A stretch of DNA of 64,000 nt, from the NCBI GenBank assembly GCA_006937955.1, contig SSNP01000015.1, positions 3,171,006-3,235,005 of the forward strand. The letters are read 5' to 3'. The stretch's first letter is position 1. Every line of letters begins with the position of its first letter. Under the pieces are notes generated by a model that saw only the letters and a list, made by a program, of their open reading frames with translations, did not search any database and was not told the DNA's origin. Source of the stretch: Pachypanchax playfairii. Its lineage: Eukaryota > Chordata > Actinopteri > Cyprinodontiformes > Aplocheilidae. The position numbers and the translations under genes are program-made. Below are positions 12,389-24,201 of this stretch, one piece after another.

Positions 12389-15300
12389 TCATAAGTCTGT
12401 GCACGTGACTGGTGTGATGCCATGAATCAGAAGTGTTGGCCCCAACCCGTTGGTCACGGCTTCAAGCTGAGATAGGTACTGCTGTGATTGGCTGCGGGGA
12501 GCCGGAGGCCGAGGTAAATACAGGAAGCGGACCGCAGCTTGTGAGCTGTGCTCGATTAACATGAGGTTCACTGCAGACAGGAAGTTCTTAGACAGAACCG
12601 GCGCCAGCTCAGAGGAGCGCTCCCCCTCGGGCAGATTGAAATACTGCACCACAGAATCCCACGGCACGATCTTTATGGACGCCCTGATCCTCAGTTTCCT
12701 CAGCAGATCTCGAAACGTCTCCTCGTTAACAACCCAACCCTGATCATGGGAACTCGTCTCAACATTCAGAAAGATTCTCATTCTTGCGTAACGCCATTTG
12801 CTGGACATGTTGAGCACGCAGGCCATCTGCAGCAGAAACAGGCTGCACACATCCTGATAGTCGCAGCTGCCCGGCTGGAGCAGGTTGAGGGGCCACACAT
12901 CTATAGTTCGCTCTGATCCATCAGTTTTATTGTCTTTACCCTCGCCCTGCAGCTGGAAGAAATACCGACCAAGACACACATTTTTATTCATCTTGATGGC
13001 ATCAGAAATGATGCCGACGTACTCCTCTGGCGACAGCCATCGAGGGCTCTCGACGTGTCTCACAGGAGGAAAATGAGCCTGCAAAGACGGCAAGTCAACC
13101 CCAAAGTTATATTCCTCCTCACTGCTCTGACCCACCGATGTCTGACAGAAGGCGGAGTCCTGGAGGAAGAAGTCATCGGGAGTGCAGCTGTCATAGAAAC
13201 CCAAAATCAGCGTGTTGGGCTTCATACCACCTTGTATAAAAGACACAAAATCAGTTTACAGTGTTGACAAAATAGTCGGATAATCTGACTGCAGGCAAAC
13301 AACAGAGACAACAAATGTACTTACCGAGTCCTGTGATGCGCAGCAGGTGCTGCGTTCCTTGTCTGACCGAAGGGGAGAGAGTCAGGTCTACAAAGGCCTT
13401 CACCCCGAGTTTATCAACCAGGCTCAGCCAGAAGTTGTACTGCGTCTGGACCGGGTCGGACGGCAAAGAATCTGAAACACACAGCCGGCAGAAATAACAA
13501 CACTGGATTCTGAAATTATGGAGCCCTTTAGGGGACATGGCTGAAAAAAAAAAAAGAAAGTTGTTTTCTCATGAGCACCGGTTAGTATCTCGTGAGCACC
13601 GGTTAGTAGCACCGGTTAGTATCTCGTGAGCACCGGTTAGTATCTCGTGAGCACCGGTTACTATCTCGTGAGCACCGGTTACTATCTCGTGAGCACCGGT
13701 TAGTATCTCGTGAGCACCGGTTAGTAGCACCGGTTAGTATCTCGTGAGCACCGGTTACTATCTCGTGAGCACCGGTTAGTATCTCGTGAGCACCGGTTAC
13801 TATCTCGTGAGCACCGGTTAGTAGCACCAGTTAGTATCTCGTGAGCACCGGTTACTATCTCGTGAGCACCGGTTACTATCTCGTGAGCACCGGTTAGTAT
13901 CTCGTGAGCACTAGTAGCACCGTTAGTATCTCGTGAGCACCGGTTACTATCTCGCACCGGTTACTATCTCGTGAGCACCGGTTAGTATCTCGCCGTTAGC
14001 GTGAGCACCGGTTATACTCGTGAGCACCGGTTAGTAGCACCAGTTAGTATCTCGTGAGCACCGGTTATACCGTAGACGTATCTCGTGAGCACCGGTTAGT
14101 AGCACCGGTTAGTATCTCGTGAGCACCGGTTATCTCGTGAGCACCGGTTAGTATCTCGTGAGCACCGGTTAGTAGCACCAGTTAGTATCTCGTGAGCACC
14201 GGTTACTATCTCGTGAGCACCGGTTAGTATCTCGTGAGCACCGGTTACTATCTCGTGAGCACCGGTTACTATCTCGTGAGCACCGGTTAGTATCTCGTGA
14301 GCACCGGTTAGTAGCACCAGTTAGTATCTCGTGAGCACCGGTTAGTATCTCGTGAGCACCGGTTACTATCTCGTGAGCACCGGTTAGTATCTCGTGAGCA
14401 CCGGTTAGTATCTCGTGAGCACCGGTTAGTAGCACCAGTTAGTATCTCGTGAGCACCGGTTAGTAGCACCGGTTAGTATCTCGTGAGCACCGGTTAGTAT
14501 CTCGTGAGCACCGGTTACTATCTCGTGAGCACCGGTTACTATCTCGTGAGCACCGGTTAGTATCTCGTGAGCACCGGTTAGTAGCACCAGTTAGTATCTC
14601 GTGAGCACCGGTTAGTAGCACCAGTTAGTATCTCGTGAGCACCGGTTAGTATCTCGTGAGCACCGGTTATATCTCGTGAGCACCGGTTAGTATCTCGTGA
14701 GCACCGGTTACTATCTCGTGAGCACCGGTTAGTATCTCGTGAGCACCGGTTAGTAGCACCAGTTAGTATCTCGTGAGCACCGGTTAGTAGCACCAGTTAG
14801 TATCTCGTGAGCACCGGTTAGTAGCACCAGTTAGTATCTCGTGAGCACCGGTTAGTATCTCGTGAGCACCGGTTACTATCTCGTGAGCACCGGTTACTAT
14901 CTCGTGAGCACCGGTTATATCTCGTGAGCACCGGTTAGTATCTCGTGAGCACCGGTTAGTAGCACCGGTTAGTATCTCGTGAGCACCGGTTAGTATCTCG
15001 TGAGCACCGGTTACTATCTCGTGAGCACCGGTTAGTAGCTCGTGAGCACCGGTTACTATCTCGTGAGCACCTGTTAGTATCTCGTGAGCACCGGTTAGTA
15101 TCTCGTGAGCACCGGTTAGGAGCACCAGTTAGTATCTCGTGAGCACCGGTTACTATCTCGTGAGCACCGGTTACTATCTCGTGAGCACCGGTTAGTATCT
15201 CGTGAGCACCGGTTAGTAGCTCGTGAGCACCGGTTACTATCTCGTGAGCACCGGTTAGTATCTCGTGAGCACCGGTTAGTAGCACCAGTTAGTATCTCGT

Positions 15301-18300
15301 GAGCACCGGTTACTATCTCGTGAGCACCGGTTACTATCTCGTGAGCACCGGTTATTATCTCGTGAGCACCGGTTAGTAGCACCAGTTAGTATCTCGTGAG
15401 CACCGGTTAGTAGCACCAGTTAGTATCTCGTGAGCACCGGTTACTATCTCGTGAGCACCGGTTACTATCTCGTGAGCACCGGTTAGTATCTCGTGAGCAC
15501 CGGTTAGTAGCACCAGTTAGTATCTCGTGAGCACCGGTTAGTAGCACCAGTTAGTATCTCGTGAGCACCGGTTACTATCTCGTGAGCACCGGTTACTATC
15601 TCGTGAGCACCGGTTAGTATCTCGTGAGCACCGGTTAGTATCTCGTGAGCACCGGTTACTATCTCGTGAGCACCGGTTAGTATCTCGTGAGCACCGGTTA
15701 CTATCTCGTGAGCACCGGTTAGTATCTCGTGAGCACCGGTTAGTAGCACCAGTTAGTATCTCGTGAGCACCGGTTAGTAGCACCAGTTAGTATCTCGTGA
15801 GCACCGGTTACTATCTCGTGAGCACCGGTTAGTATCTCGTGAGCACCGGTTAGTATCTCGTGAGCACCGGTTACTATCTCGTGAGCACCGGTTAGTATCT
15901 CGTGAGCACCGGTTAGTAGCACCAGTTAGTATCTCGTGAGCACCGGTTACTATCTCGTGAGCACCGGTTACTATCTCGTGAGCACCGGTTAGTATCTCGT
16001 GAGCACCGGTTAGTATCTCGTGAGCACCGGTTAGTAGCACCAGTTAGTATCTCGTGAGCACCGGTTAGTATCTCGTGAGCACCGGTTACTATCTCGTGAG
16101 CACCGGTTAGTATCTCGTGAGCACCGGTTACTATCTCGTGAGCACCGGTTAGTATCTCGTGAGCACCGGTTAGTAGCACCAGTTAGTATCTCGTGAGCAC
16201 CGGTTACTATCTCGTGAGCACCGGTTAGTAGCTCGTGAGCACCGGTTACTATCTCGTGAGCACCGGTTACTATCTCGTGAGCACCGGTTAGTATCTCGTG
16301 AGCACCGGTTAGTAGCACCAGTTAGTATCTCGTGAGCACCGGTTAGTAGCACCAGTTAGTATCTCGTGAGCACCGGTTACTATCTCGTGAGCACCGGTTA
16401 GTATCTCGTGAGCACCGGTTAGTAGCACCAGTTAGTATCTCGTGAGCACCGGTTAGTATCTCGTGAGCACCGGTTAGTAGCACCAGTTAGTATCTCGTGA
16501 GCACCGGTTAGTAGCACCAGTTAGTATCTCGTGAGCACCGGTTAGTAGCACCAGTTAGTATCTCGTGAGCACCGGTTACTATCTCGTGAGCACCAGTTAG
16601 TATCTCGTGAGCACCAGTTAGTAAAGTATCTGGTGAGCATGAGAAAGTATCTTGTGCACATGAGATACTATTTGGTGCGCATGAAAAACCAAATAAATTT
16701 TTTCCTCCAGCCATGTCCCCTAAAGTCTGCTGTAAACTTTCAACATGTATCTACATGTTCAGTTTTCGATCAAAGAGGAAATAATTCTTCTGAAAATTAC
16801 CCAGATCTCCCAGCTGAACATGACCCAACACATACAGCCCCCCCTTCTTCAGCTGATTCACAAACAGGATGAGCTGACAGGAGGAACGAGGATTGGACAC
16901 CATCAGTAAGACCTGAGGCCTCCAGAACTTCACATGATCCTTCCTCACATCCAGCATCAACAGATACTTTCGCACCTAAACCATAGAGAGAGCAGAAGTT
17001 TACTAAAGTAAATAAATAACAGGATGTAGAGTGAAAATCTGAGTTAGTGTCCAGGTACCTGGTGGAAGATGAGAGCCTGGCTGATGTAGCCCCAGCTGCT
17101 TGTGGGGGATCGGTAGTGGAGGAAAAGCAGCAGCAGCAACAAGAGGACGATGCTGCCTGACGAGTACACGGGGTTAATGACGAACATCATGACCAGACAG
17201 CTAAGAATCCCCAGCAGACAGGTGTGCCAAGAAAAGAGCTGGAAGGTCGGTCTGTTGCACAAAAATAAACATATTAATCAAAACAAATTCAATGTGATCA
17301 TAAATTAGACATTTATTGCTTGAATTCCTGATATTTCACTCTGGCATTACTATAAAACCTTGTCAAATTTTAGAATTTATTTTATAAACACTAAGTAATC
17401 AGCGGTGTCTCATATTCGAGCATCAGCATTCTTTAAATATTTGTTTTCTGGATCAGTTTCAGAGCCTGTATGAAACACGTGAAACATTAAGCGTGACTTA
17501 ATGACCTTTGAAAACACTACGCTCTTTGAATCTTGGGAAACCCTGAACAATATTGACTTTTTTTTTTTCTTATCCGTCTCTCTCTGATATTCATATACGC
17601 TAACACACGCACACAGAAAGAGCATCATCAACAGATAAAGTCAGATTACAACACTAACAGAAGGAAAATCACTTAGAGTTAAAACATTATTTATTCTAAA
17701 GTCCCAACGTGACATCAGTCTTAGGTAAATGCCACGTCAGTGTTTGAGTACAACTTTCGCCATGTTTGTCTGAGCAAAGACGCAAGCAATTTTATGACCT
17801 CAGTGCACTAAAGGGTCACCAGTGTCATGAATCGGATTTTTAACCTGAAATTCGGTGCAGACGCCCACTCAAGAGCCAAACAGGCTAGATCCACTGCAGC
17901 ATAGGCGAGCAGGTAGAAAACAGTCACCAGACTCGCCACAGCGTTGAGCTGCCCTGCAAACACCACACACTGACGCAAACACAACAAACAGTTCAGCTTT
18001 GAGGGAAAATAGGTGTTTCTGTAATAACAGAGCATTTCAGTCAAAGAACGGACCTGCGCCAGACCCCAGGTGTACAACACCGCCATCCACGGATTCCCAG
18101 AGCTCGATGTGATGGCAGCCGGAGCCAAGGGCAAACCTGTGAAGAAATCACAAAGAAAAAAAAAAATCATTTAATATGCAAATAAAAATATCTATTTATC
18201 CATTTTTTATGGTGTCTATCGCCACACAATGACGTGAATGCAAGGTGCGTTCTGGACAGGTTGTGAGTCCAACCAGTCCCAAATACACCACCAAAAACAT

Positions 18301-20245
18301 CCAATCAAATACCAAAGAGATGGTCCAGAGCGAGAGCATGAAGTATACGGGAAGCTCCGATCATGGCGCACATCGCTGCTGACAGGGAGGCGCAGTAAAT
18401 CCCAATGGTGACAAACGGCGGCCATAAATTAATTTGCTGGAAAAATCCATAATCTTGAATCAACAAGGTCCTAAAAAAAAATCCAGCAACAAACATAAAC
18501 TTAATGTAGCGTCATTACCAAAGCTGCTCGTTCGAATGTTGATCAAACTACCAAACAAGAGTTTATGATTGATTACATGCCTGTCACATGTGGCGCTGAC
18601 CAGGAGGAAGAGGAGTACATAGACTGTAAAGGTGTAGAAGACGGCTGCGATGGTGCCTTTAGGGATGGAAACACTCGGAGTCTTTAACTCTCCTTTGGAG
18701 ACACGAGAAACAGAATAAAACACGTAAAGCAAAACTGGATCAGGATTTATTATGATGCAACAACAGAGTTAAAGACATAAATTAAACTCCTGCTAATAAA
18801 ACTGACCTTCTTTGTGAGGCGACTGTCTTATTTCAGTCTTTTATATATGTAATAAAGTGTCATGTACTGTAGAGTTACATAATCATTCTTCTTAAAATGT
18901 TGCAGATCAAAGAGTAAATATATAATAATAATAATAATATAATAAAATAAATATTTATATGTTAAGAGTAATTAGAGACTTCTTGTTATGTCACCTGACA
19001 TGTTGGCGCCAGCCATGATCCCAGTGCAGCTGGTGAACAGCACAGCAAACACGGTGGCAAAAGACATGACAGAGTTGGTGCTGTAGTCTAGAGTGTAATT
19101 AGCTGGAGGAGAGAAAAAAAAAAAGAGATAACTTTAACAAAAGCTGTCAAGTTCTACAGTACGTGTCCTAAAGATCTGCTTGTACGTATGACATCATATC
19201 AAAAACTCACAGCCCAGGTTGTTCCTCAGCGTGGCGGCGCTGTAGCCCGTGTAGCTGGCGTTGTAGTGGATGGTTTGGTTACCACGTCCCTGATGAGTGA
19301 TGATGAAGTTCCGAGGTTTAACAGCCACAGAGCTGATAAAGATGGACAGCAACGACACGGTGACCACCAGCAGGATGGCGAAGGCGGTGCGGGAGTAAAT
19401 ATGGGCGCCGACCAGACACACCAGGAGGCACAGTAGGAGGACCACTGAGGAGTACAGCACCGTATGCCAGTAACCCTGAGGAAGAACCCTCAACCTCTCG
19501 GACATGGAGGAATCTGAAACAGGAAGGACAAACTTCAGCTGCAGGAAATAAAGACGAGAAACAAAACACAGATTAATAACTTACCAGGATCTGCTCCAAA
19601 TACATCCAATATGGCCTCCACAAGACCCAGAACATACTCTCCACACGCAAACACTTTGGCCAGGAAGAACATCAAACCGATGCTCCCACCAAACTCAGGC
19701 CCTAAAGATCGGCTTATCATGTCTGTTCTCATTTGTTAAGGCTGACTAACTGAGTGTAATCAACAAACAAATTGAAAAAAATCATATCCAACATGTCTTC
19801 AGCTCATAAGGATACAGTAGGCTCCGCCCCCCTGTATGGCTCCATTGGTAGAAATGGCACAAATGGACAATATCGTGAGAGATATGATGGTGTAGGCTAC
19901 AAACAACATCAGGAGACCCTGCAGCAGTCCGGCGTGACCAATCACAAACCCTGCAAGAGGGACATCAAACCACACCGAGTCATTTCTATGCTTTGATTTC
20001 GTTTTACTGACTCATCAGACCCCTGAGCAGCTTCACACACCTGTTCTCAGAAACAGTACAATGCTGAACATGGAGAGGATGGTCGGCACCATCACCCCAA
20101 AGAAGGTGTTCAGTCTCCGAGGGTTCTGAGGTGGTTTCCCCGGATCGGGTTCCTGCGAGGAGTCTGATGAGGCACTGCATGTCACCGTGGTTAAAGTCAG
20201 ACCGCACACCCCCGAGCTGATGAGAGGGGTGCGTTCGGTTGGCAT
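12389..20245 (-). CDS. slc12a9: Solute carrier family 12 member 9
   Basis: A cation-chloride-cotransporter-family membrane protein; family work places it in endomembranes/lysosomes and it has been linked to ammonium-chloride handling. Coding exons, 5' to 3' on the minus strand: 20245-20041, 19950-19816, 19722-19585, 19513-19211, 19102-18995, 18692-18581, 18470-18313, 18136-18054, 17969-17845, 17251-17059, 16975-16801, 13471-13325, 13230-12389. Phases agree throughout and give 907 residues, close to the mammalian length of about 914. TM1 begins at FFGVMVPTILSMFSIVLFLR (about residue 48), and GGSIGLMFFLAKV and CTGIMAGANMSGELK are diagnostic. The C-terminal domain contains DLTLSPSVRQGTQHLLRITG and ends PVTCTDL. 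Intron 6 begins GC rather than GT (18580-18579). Intron 12 is expanded to 3.3 kb by a minisatellite-bearing element. The start is placed at the MPTERTPL methionine, just inside the exon that begins at 20274. Confidence 0.95.
13531..16720. mobile_element. TIR-bounded insertion carrying a giant minisatellite
   Basis: The left end reads GGGGACATGGCTG from 13531 and the right end reads CAGCCATGTCCCC to 16720, a perfect 13-bp terminal inverted repeat. Each end is flanked by TA (13529-13530 and 16721-16722), and the symmetry extends to CTTTA/TAAAG. A TA target duplication suggests a Tc1/mariner-type MITE. Nearly all of the interior is tandem repeat. Short non-repetitive shoulders remain (13544-13564 and about 16633-16707), and the right shoulder contains diverged relatives of the unit such as GTATCTTGTGCACATGAGA. 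No transposase is encoded. The whole element sits in slc12a9 intron 12. Confidence 0.7.
13565..16632. repeat. 21-bp minisatellite with 13-bp short units, higher-order arrangement
   Basis: About 150 units with the core TCTCGTGAGCACCGGTTA. The full unit is 21 bp, ending in G or C before the next TATC. A 13-bp unit (GTAGCACCAGTTA) is the full unit minus an 8-bp block (TCTCGTGA), plus CCGG to CCAG. It recurs every 34, 118 or 139 bp, that is after 1, 5 or 6 full units. The array is more disordered on the left (13900-14100) and very regular from about 15400 to 16500. Each full unit carries an ACCGGT palindrome and two CpGs. Confidence 0.95.
18579..18580 (-). other. slc12a9: Non-canonical GC splice donor of slc12a9 intron 6
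   Basis: The exon ends ...TGTGACAG at 18581 and the intron begins GCATGT on the minus strand. The next exon begins at 18470 after a normal poly-pyrimidine AG. This junction keeps the frame and rebuilds the conserved CDRTLLQ-DYGFF stretch; no GT donor nearby does so. Confidence 0.8.
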
Positions 20246-21239
20246 GGCTGGACAGAGAGGAGCTTCAGATCTGCCTGTGAAAAAGAAACAATCAAATTTA
20301 TCACATCCTGGTGTTTAATCTGCTTGATTGCTTTATCCTGAAATCTGCTGCTGGGATGCTGTTAGTGCAGGTTTGTGTTCAGCGTCAATATCACACTGAT
20401 TAATTCAACTGTAAGATTTTGCACCCAAGTCTTAGTTATTCTCTGCAACCAATCCCCTGCAAAAGCAAAACAACAGACTTATGATTTAAATTATTTGGAA
20501 AATAATTTGTTTATTTGGAATTCGATTTGTGCACCAAAATAAAAGATAAACTAATTATCTGCATTCACGTGGAACATCTCTAGGCTGAGTCTTGTGGCAC
20601 AAAAAAAAAACCTTTATTTGAATTTGTGAGAGTCTATAAAACTAAAAAAACCCATTAAATAACATCTGCAGGCAGGTCAGATGGCTGGAAAACTCCAAAC
20701 AGATTGGGTGTGATGTTCGGGGCCCGAGGCGTCACGGCAGTAAAAGCAGATTCGATGATGAGAATCTCTATATGGGTTCAAAACTCTTCTCAGTAAACGG
20801 TGATGACTAACACACATGCAGTTCTCTTGTTTTTTCCTTCCTTCAAAATGACAAAAATATAAATGTAATTGCTTAACTTGAATAAACAGTTACATAACAA
20901 CACTTCAAACAACTCAATGTATCATATCTTATTGATCTAAATAGTGACTGAGCAGTTGAAGTACGTCTACACAAGCAAGTAAACAATGATTTGTGTGACT
21001 CAGTTATTGATCTACCTTTAGTTTAGAGATCTTGAACATCTACATGCAGATATGATAAAAACAGCTCGATCTCACAATGATAAAGAATCCTCCCCAAAAT
21101 CTAATCACTTCTTTCTTGGGACATTTCTGACCTTTCCTGAAAATGTCATCAGAATCAATCCAGAACTTTTTAAGTGATCTTACTAACCTGGTAAAACAAC
21201 CTCCTGGTGGAGATCTTCATTATTAACTATTAAATAGAA

Positions 21240-21960
21240 CAAACAGGTTCTTGTTTGGTGTCATTATGTGCACCAGACTGAACATGGACCAGATAAAGCA
21301 CAGCAGTCATCCATGTCCAACCAACCTCATGTCCTCATTCACTACATCCATATGTCTCCTCTTTCATCTTCCTCTAGATTTCCTGTCTGCTAGTTCCAAC
21401 CTCAGCATCCTTTTCAAATAAACCCACATGTCCCTCCTCTGCACATGTCCAAACCATCTCAGTCTCTCTGACTTTATCTCCAAAACATCTAACATGTGTC
21501 GTCCCTCTAATGGACTAATTCCTGATCCTGTCCATCCTCGTCCCTCCCAAAGAACTTCAACATTGTCATTTCTGCTCCATCTAGCTGCGTCTCATGTCCC
21601 TTCCTCAGTGGTACTGTCTCCAAACCAGACAACATGATTCTCTCTGTAGCCTCACTGTTTCACTTGTGTCCATCTCATTCACATACATGGACTCTGTCTT
21701 GCTGCAGCACCACCAGATGTTCCTCCACCTGCTCCTTGCTCTTACTACAGATAACATCTGCAAACATCATGATCCATGGAGATTCCTGTCTGTAAATCAC
21801 CATAGCAACAAGAAGGGGCCCAAGTCTGATCCTTGATGCAGTTCTACGTCCATGTTGAACTCCTCTCTCGCACCTATACATCTCACCACCACCTTACAAC
21901 ATGTCCTGCACCAGTCTAACAGTCTAACCAGAACTTCTCAGCTGCTCCTGACTTCCTCAT
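21240..21960 (-). mobile_element. Decayed LINE reverse transcriptase fragment
   Basis: On the minus strand the segment 21675-21881 reads LGPLLVAMVIYRQESPWIMM followed by FADVICSKSKEQVEEHL, recognisable as the palm region of a teleost non-LTR reverse transcriptase. The catalytic FADD motif is damaged to FADV. Downstream (lower coordinates) phrases such as GTRMDRIRN and MVWTCAEEGHVG, in shifting frames, match the LINE C-terminal region. The copy is inactive and lies in the slc12a9 leader intron. Confidence 0.7.
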
Positions 21961-23120
21961 ACAGAACCACAGTTCCTCTATCAGTACTCTGTCAGATCTT
22001 CAAAGATACAATGAAACTTTATCTGGATTTCTCTGTAATTCTCCATCAACAGCTGACAATGATATAAAACGGAAATGTTAGTGGGACAAAAGAGGAAGTG
22101 CAACTCCAGGTTGATCAGATGGATGGAACTGGTGGTTTGAAAAGAAGCAAAGAAACCGACTAAAACCATCAAGCTGAACTCAAAGGTCAAAGTTCATCAA
22201 TTTCTGATCACACTATCCCCTCAAAACTTGAACCAGGGGGTTTAACTGATGAGAGAAAAACAAAAAAACCCAGACTGGACTTAAACAAAAAGCATGTTAT
22301 AAGCCTCGATGTTTCTGGAAGCAGATATCACTGATGAGACAAAACAATGTCTTTTGATTTTTGGGTCATTTTGAGCATTTTGTCTCTGTATTCCTGAGAG
22401 ACATGAGAGGTTTTTGGACAAAGACAAATCATCCAAATGCTTTTTTTTTTTTTTAAGCCAAACTGAGCCAAAAAACAAACCAAAATAAAAGAGCCCTATT
22501 TTATAATGAAATTAGGAGAAATGAACATCTGAACTGGTGGGTAGCTGAAACTCAAACAGAAATGGGAAAATCTGACTTGATTACAATGACCTCATCAGCA
22601 ATCCATTATATACATAAAATTAGATTGAATGACTTACAATTATAGTATTTAACTGACTTGTAAAACTTTATTATTTATTATAATGTATATTTTTTACTGA
22701 TTCCTAACTGAAAAAAAAAAACATTTCAGCATGTTTTGGGCAAATCCTTAAAGTAAAGCCTTGTGAGGCCCCAAAGAGTGAAGCAGTGAGTCAAGCCTGT
22801 GTCTCATGCTCGTCCTGCTCACACTGGAGGTCGGTATTTAAGTCAGCTGATTCACAGCAGCTTGCTTGTTTTAACAAACTTAAACCAAAGAGAGGGAAAC
22901 TCTGTGCTTCAGTGAGCAGGTGGCCTCCAACCTTCTCATCTTTGCATTTTTTCTCAAGGTTACAGTGTTCATCAGTGAAGCAGGTGAGACACTCAGCTAC
23001 AGGAATCACATGAGGGAAAGCAGAACACAGTAAATCATGACTGGAAGAGAAATAACTCCTTCATCACCGTAGAGTCTTAACACCCACCTGCTCTAGTGTC
23101 ATTAATAAAATATTGGAGCT

Positions 23121-23141
23121 ATATATATATATATATATATA
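23121..23141. repeat. (AT)n microsatellite
   Basis: About ten AT dinucleotides in the slc12a9 leader intron. Confidence 0.9.
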
Positions 23142-23649
23142 AACAGCTGATTTGGTACATGCAGACATCTTTATGAGTTTTGCTTGTACTTCCCGTATCG
23201 TTGAAGCTGTAAATAGTTGCATGTTCTGAGCCAGGCGGTTAGTGACGCACTGAATTCATGATGCTGCTGCAGGCCATCGGTTTGACTGAACATGCCAAAA
23301 ATAGGCTAAACAGGCCCAAACCACCTTTTATCACATGCACGCTGCGGAAAAAAGTTGATATCTTCTGTTAAACTGCAAAGCTTTTGATAAACAGGCATCG
23401 GTGCAGCTGTTTTGTGTAAAAGTGTCAGTTAACGCTCCAGAAATGAAGGTCGGGAAGTTGCGGCTCCACGCCCGAGCGGCTGTAATAAAAAACAACAAGG
23501 CGGTTGATCTGAAGCGCTCTGAGTCATTCAGACCGCAACATCCAGGATAATTAAAACATATTTTCTGCGATGCTTTAATTCCCCGCTAAAACACAAAGAG
23601 AGAGAGGGAGAAAGAGAGAGAGAGAGAGCGAGGGAGATGACAAGCTCAC

Positions 23650-23990
23650 CGTGCGTTGAACTTCTTCACTCAGTTTCATCAACTTCCTGCTTGAAAACAA
23701 TTGTGTGGGTTCCGCTTCAGAGGATGGAGGTTTTATTCCAGCTGAGAAGACGTCCCGGATCGGATCGGATCGGATCAGCAGCGGTGTGAGCAGTCAGAAG
23801 TGACCGCAGCAGGCCGGTGGACAGTCGGATCAAACAGCTGGATGCTGGGCAAGAGACGCGCTACCCAATAACAACACGTGAACCCGTCTCACGCTTCGGT
23901 CTCACTGTTATTCGTTCAAAAGAGTCACGAGAGCGCAGGCAAGGATCATGTGACTCTTTAGAGGGGAGGGAGAAAAACATCAGAAATATG
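23650..23990 (-). promoter_or_regulatory. slc12a9: slc12a9 non-coding exon 1 and promoter
   Basis: GC-richer than its surroundings, with a GA-repeat just inside the intron (23597-23640). The leader exon is inferred from the donor at 23650 and probably extends toward 23750-23800, where a short GGATC tandem occurs. Upstream lie an inverted CCAAT box (CCAAT at 23865-23869 on plus), a CACGTG E-box (23875-23880) and TCATGTGAC (23946-23954). The last two resemble MiT/TFE-type E-boxes, which would suit an endolysosomal transporter. The transcription start itself cannot be read. Confidence 0.5.
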
Positions 23991-24184
23991 GGGCAATGTG
24001 CTGTGGGTCTGAAATGACCACGCCCCTACAGAGCTGTCAGACTCACAAATATCCTCCAAAATACTTTATAACATCAGCAAATAATTCAACATCATGTCTG
24101 TAATATGTTGTGTAACTGTGATGTATGAACTTCAGCCTGATGTAAGGTGGGATTGTTGGAAAGGAAATGCAATATCACTCTTCT

Positions 24185-24201
24185 CCATGAGGGGGCGCTG
24201 C
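24185..24201 (+). promoter_or_regulatory. CTCF-like motif
   Basis: CCATGAGGGGGCGCTGC matches the CTCF core apart from one central position. It lies about 200 bp upstream of the slc12a9 promoter region. Motif evidence only. Confidence 0.45.

Larger units (their letters stand above)
20275..23649 (-). other. slc12a9 5' UTR intron
   Basis: The minus strand has a strong acceptor (TTTCTTTTTCACAG) ending at 20275, leading into the leader of the first coding exon. A strong donor (CACG|GTGAGC) lies at 23650. The 3.4-kb interval contains a LINE fragment, a short AT dinucleotide run and otherwise unremarkable AT-rich sequence. Confidence 0.65.

Noticed and set aside
13565..16632. CRISPR-like direct repeat array
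   Set aside because: Units abut directly with no unique spacers, the genome is vertebrate, and the array lies inside an intron of slc12a9. It is a minisatellite.
13603..16714. Many minus-strand frames reading TGAHEI / NRCSRD repeats
   Set aside because: They are translations of the minisatellite; the length pattern follows the 21-bp unit (7 codons) and stops come from the 13-bp units. No splice or homology support.
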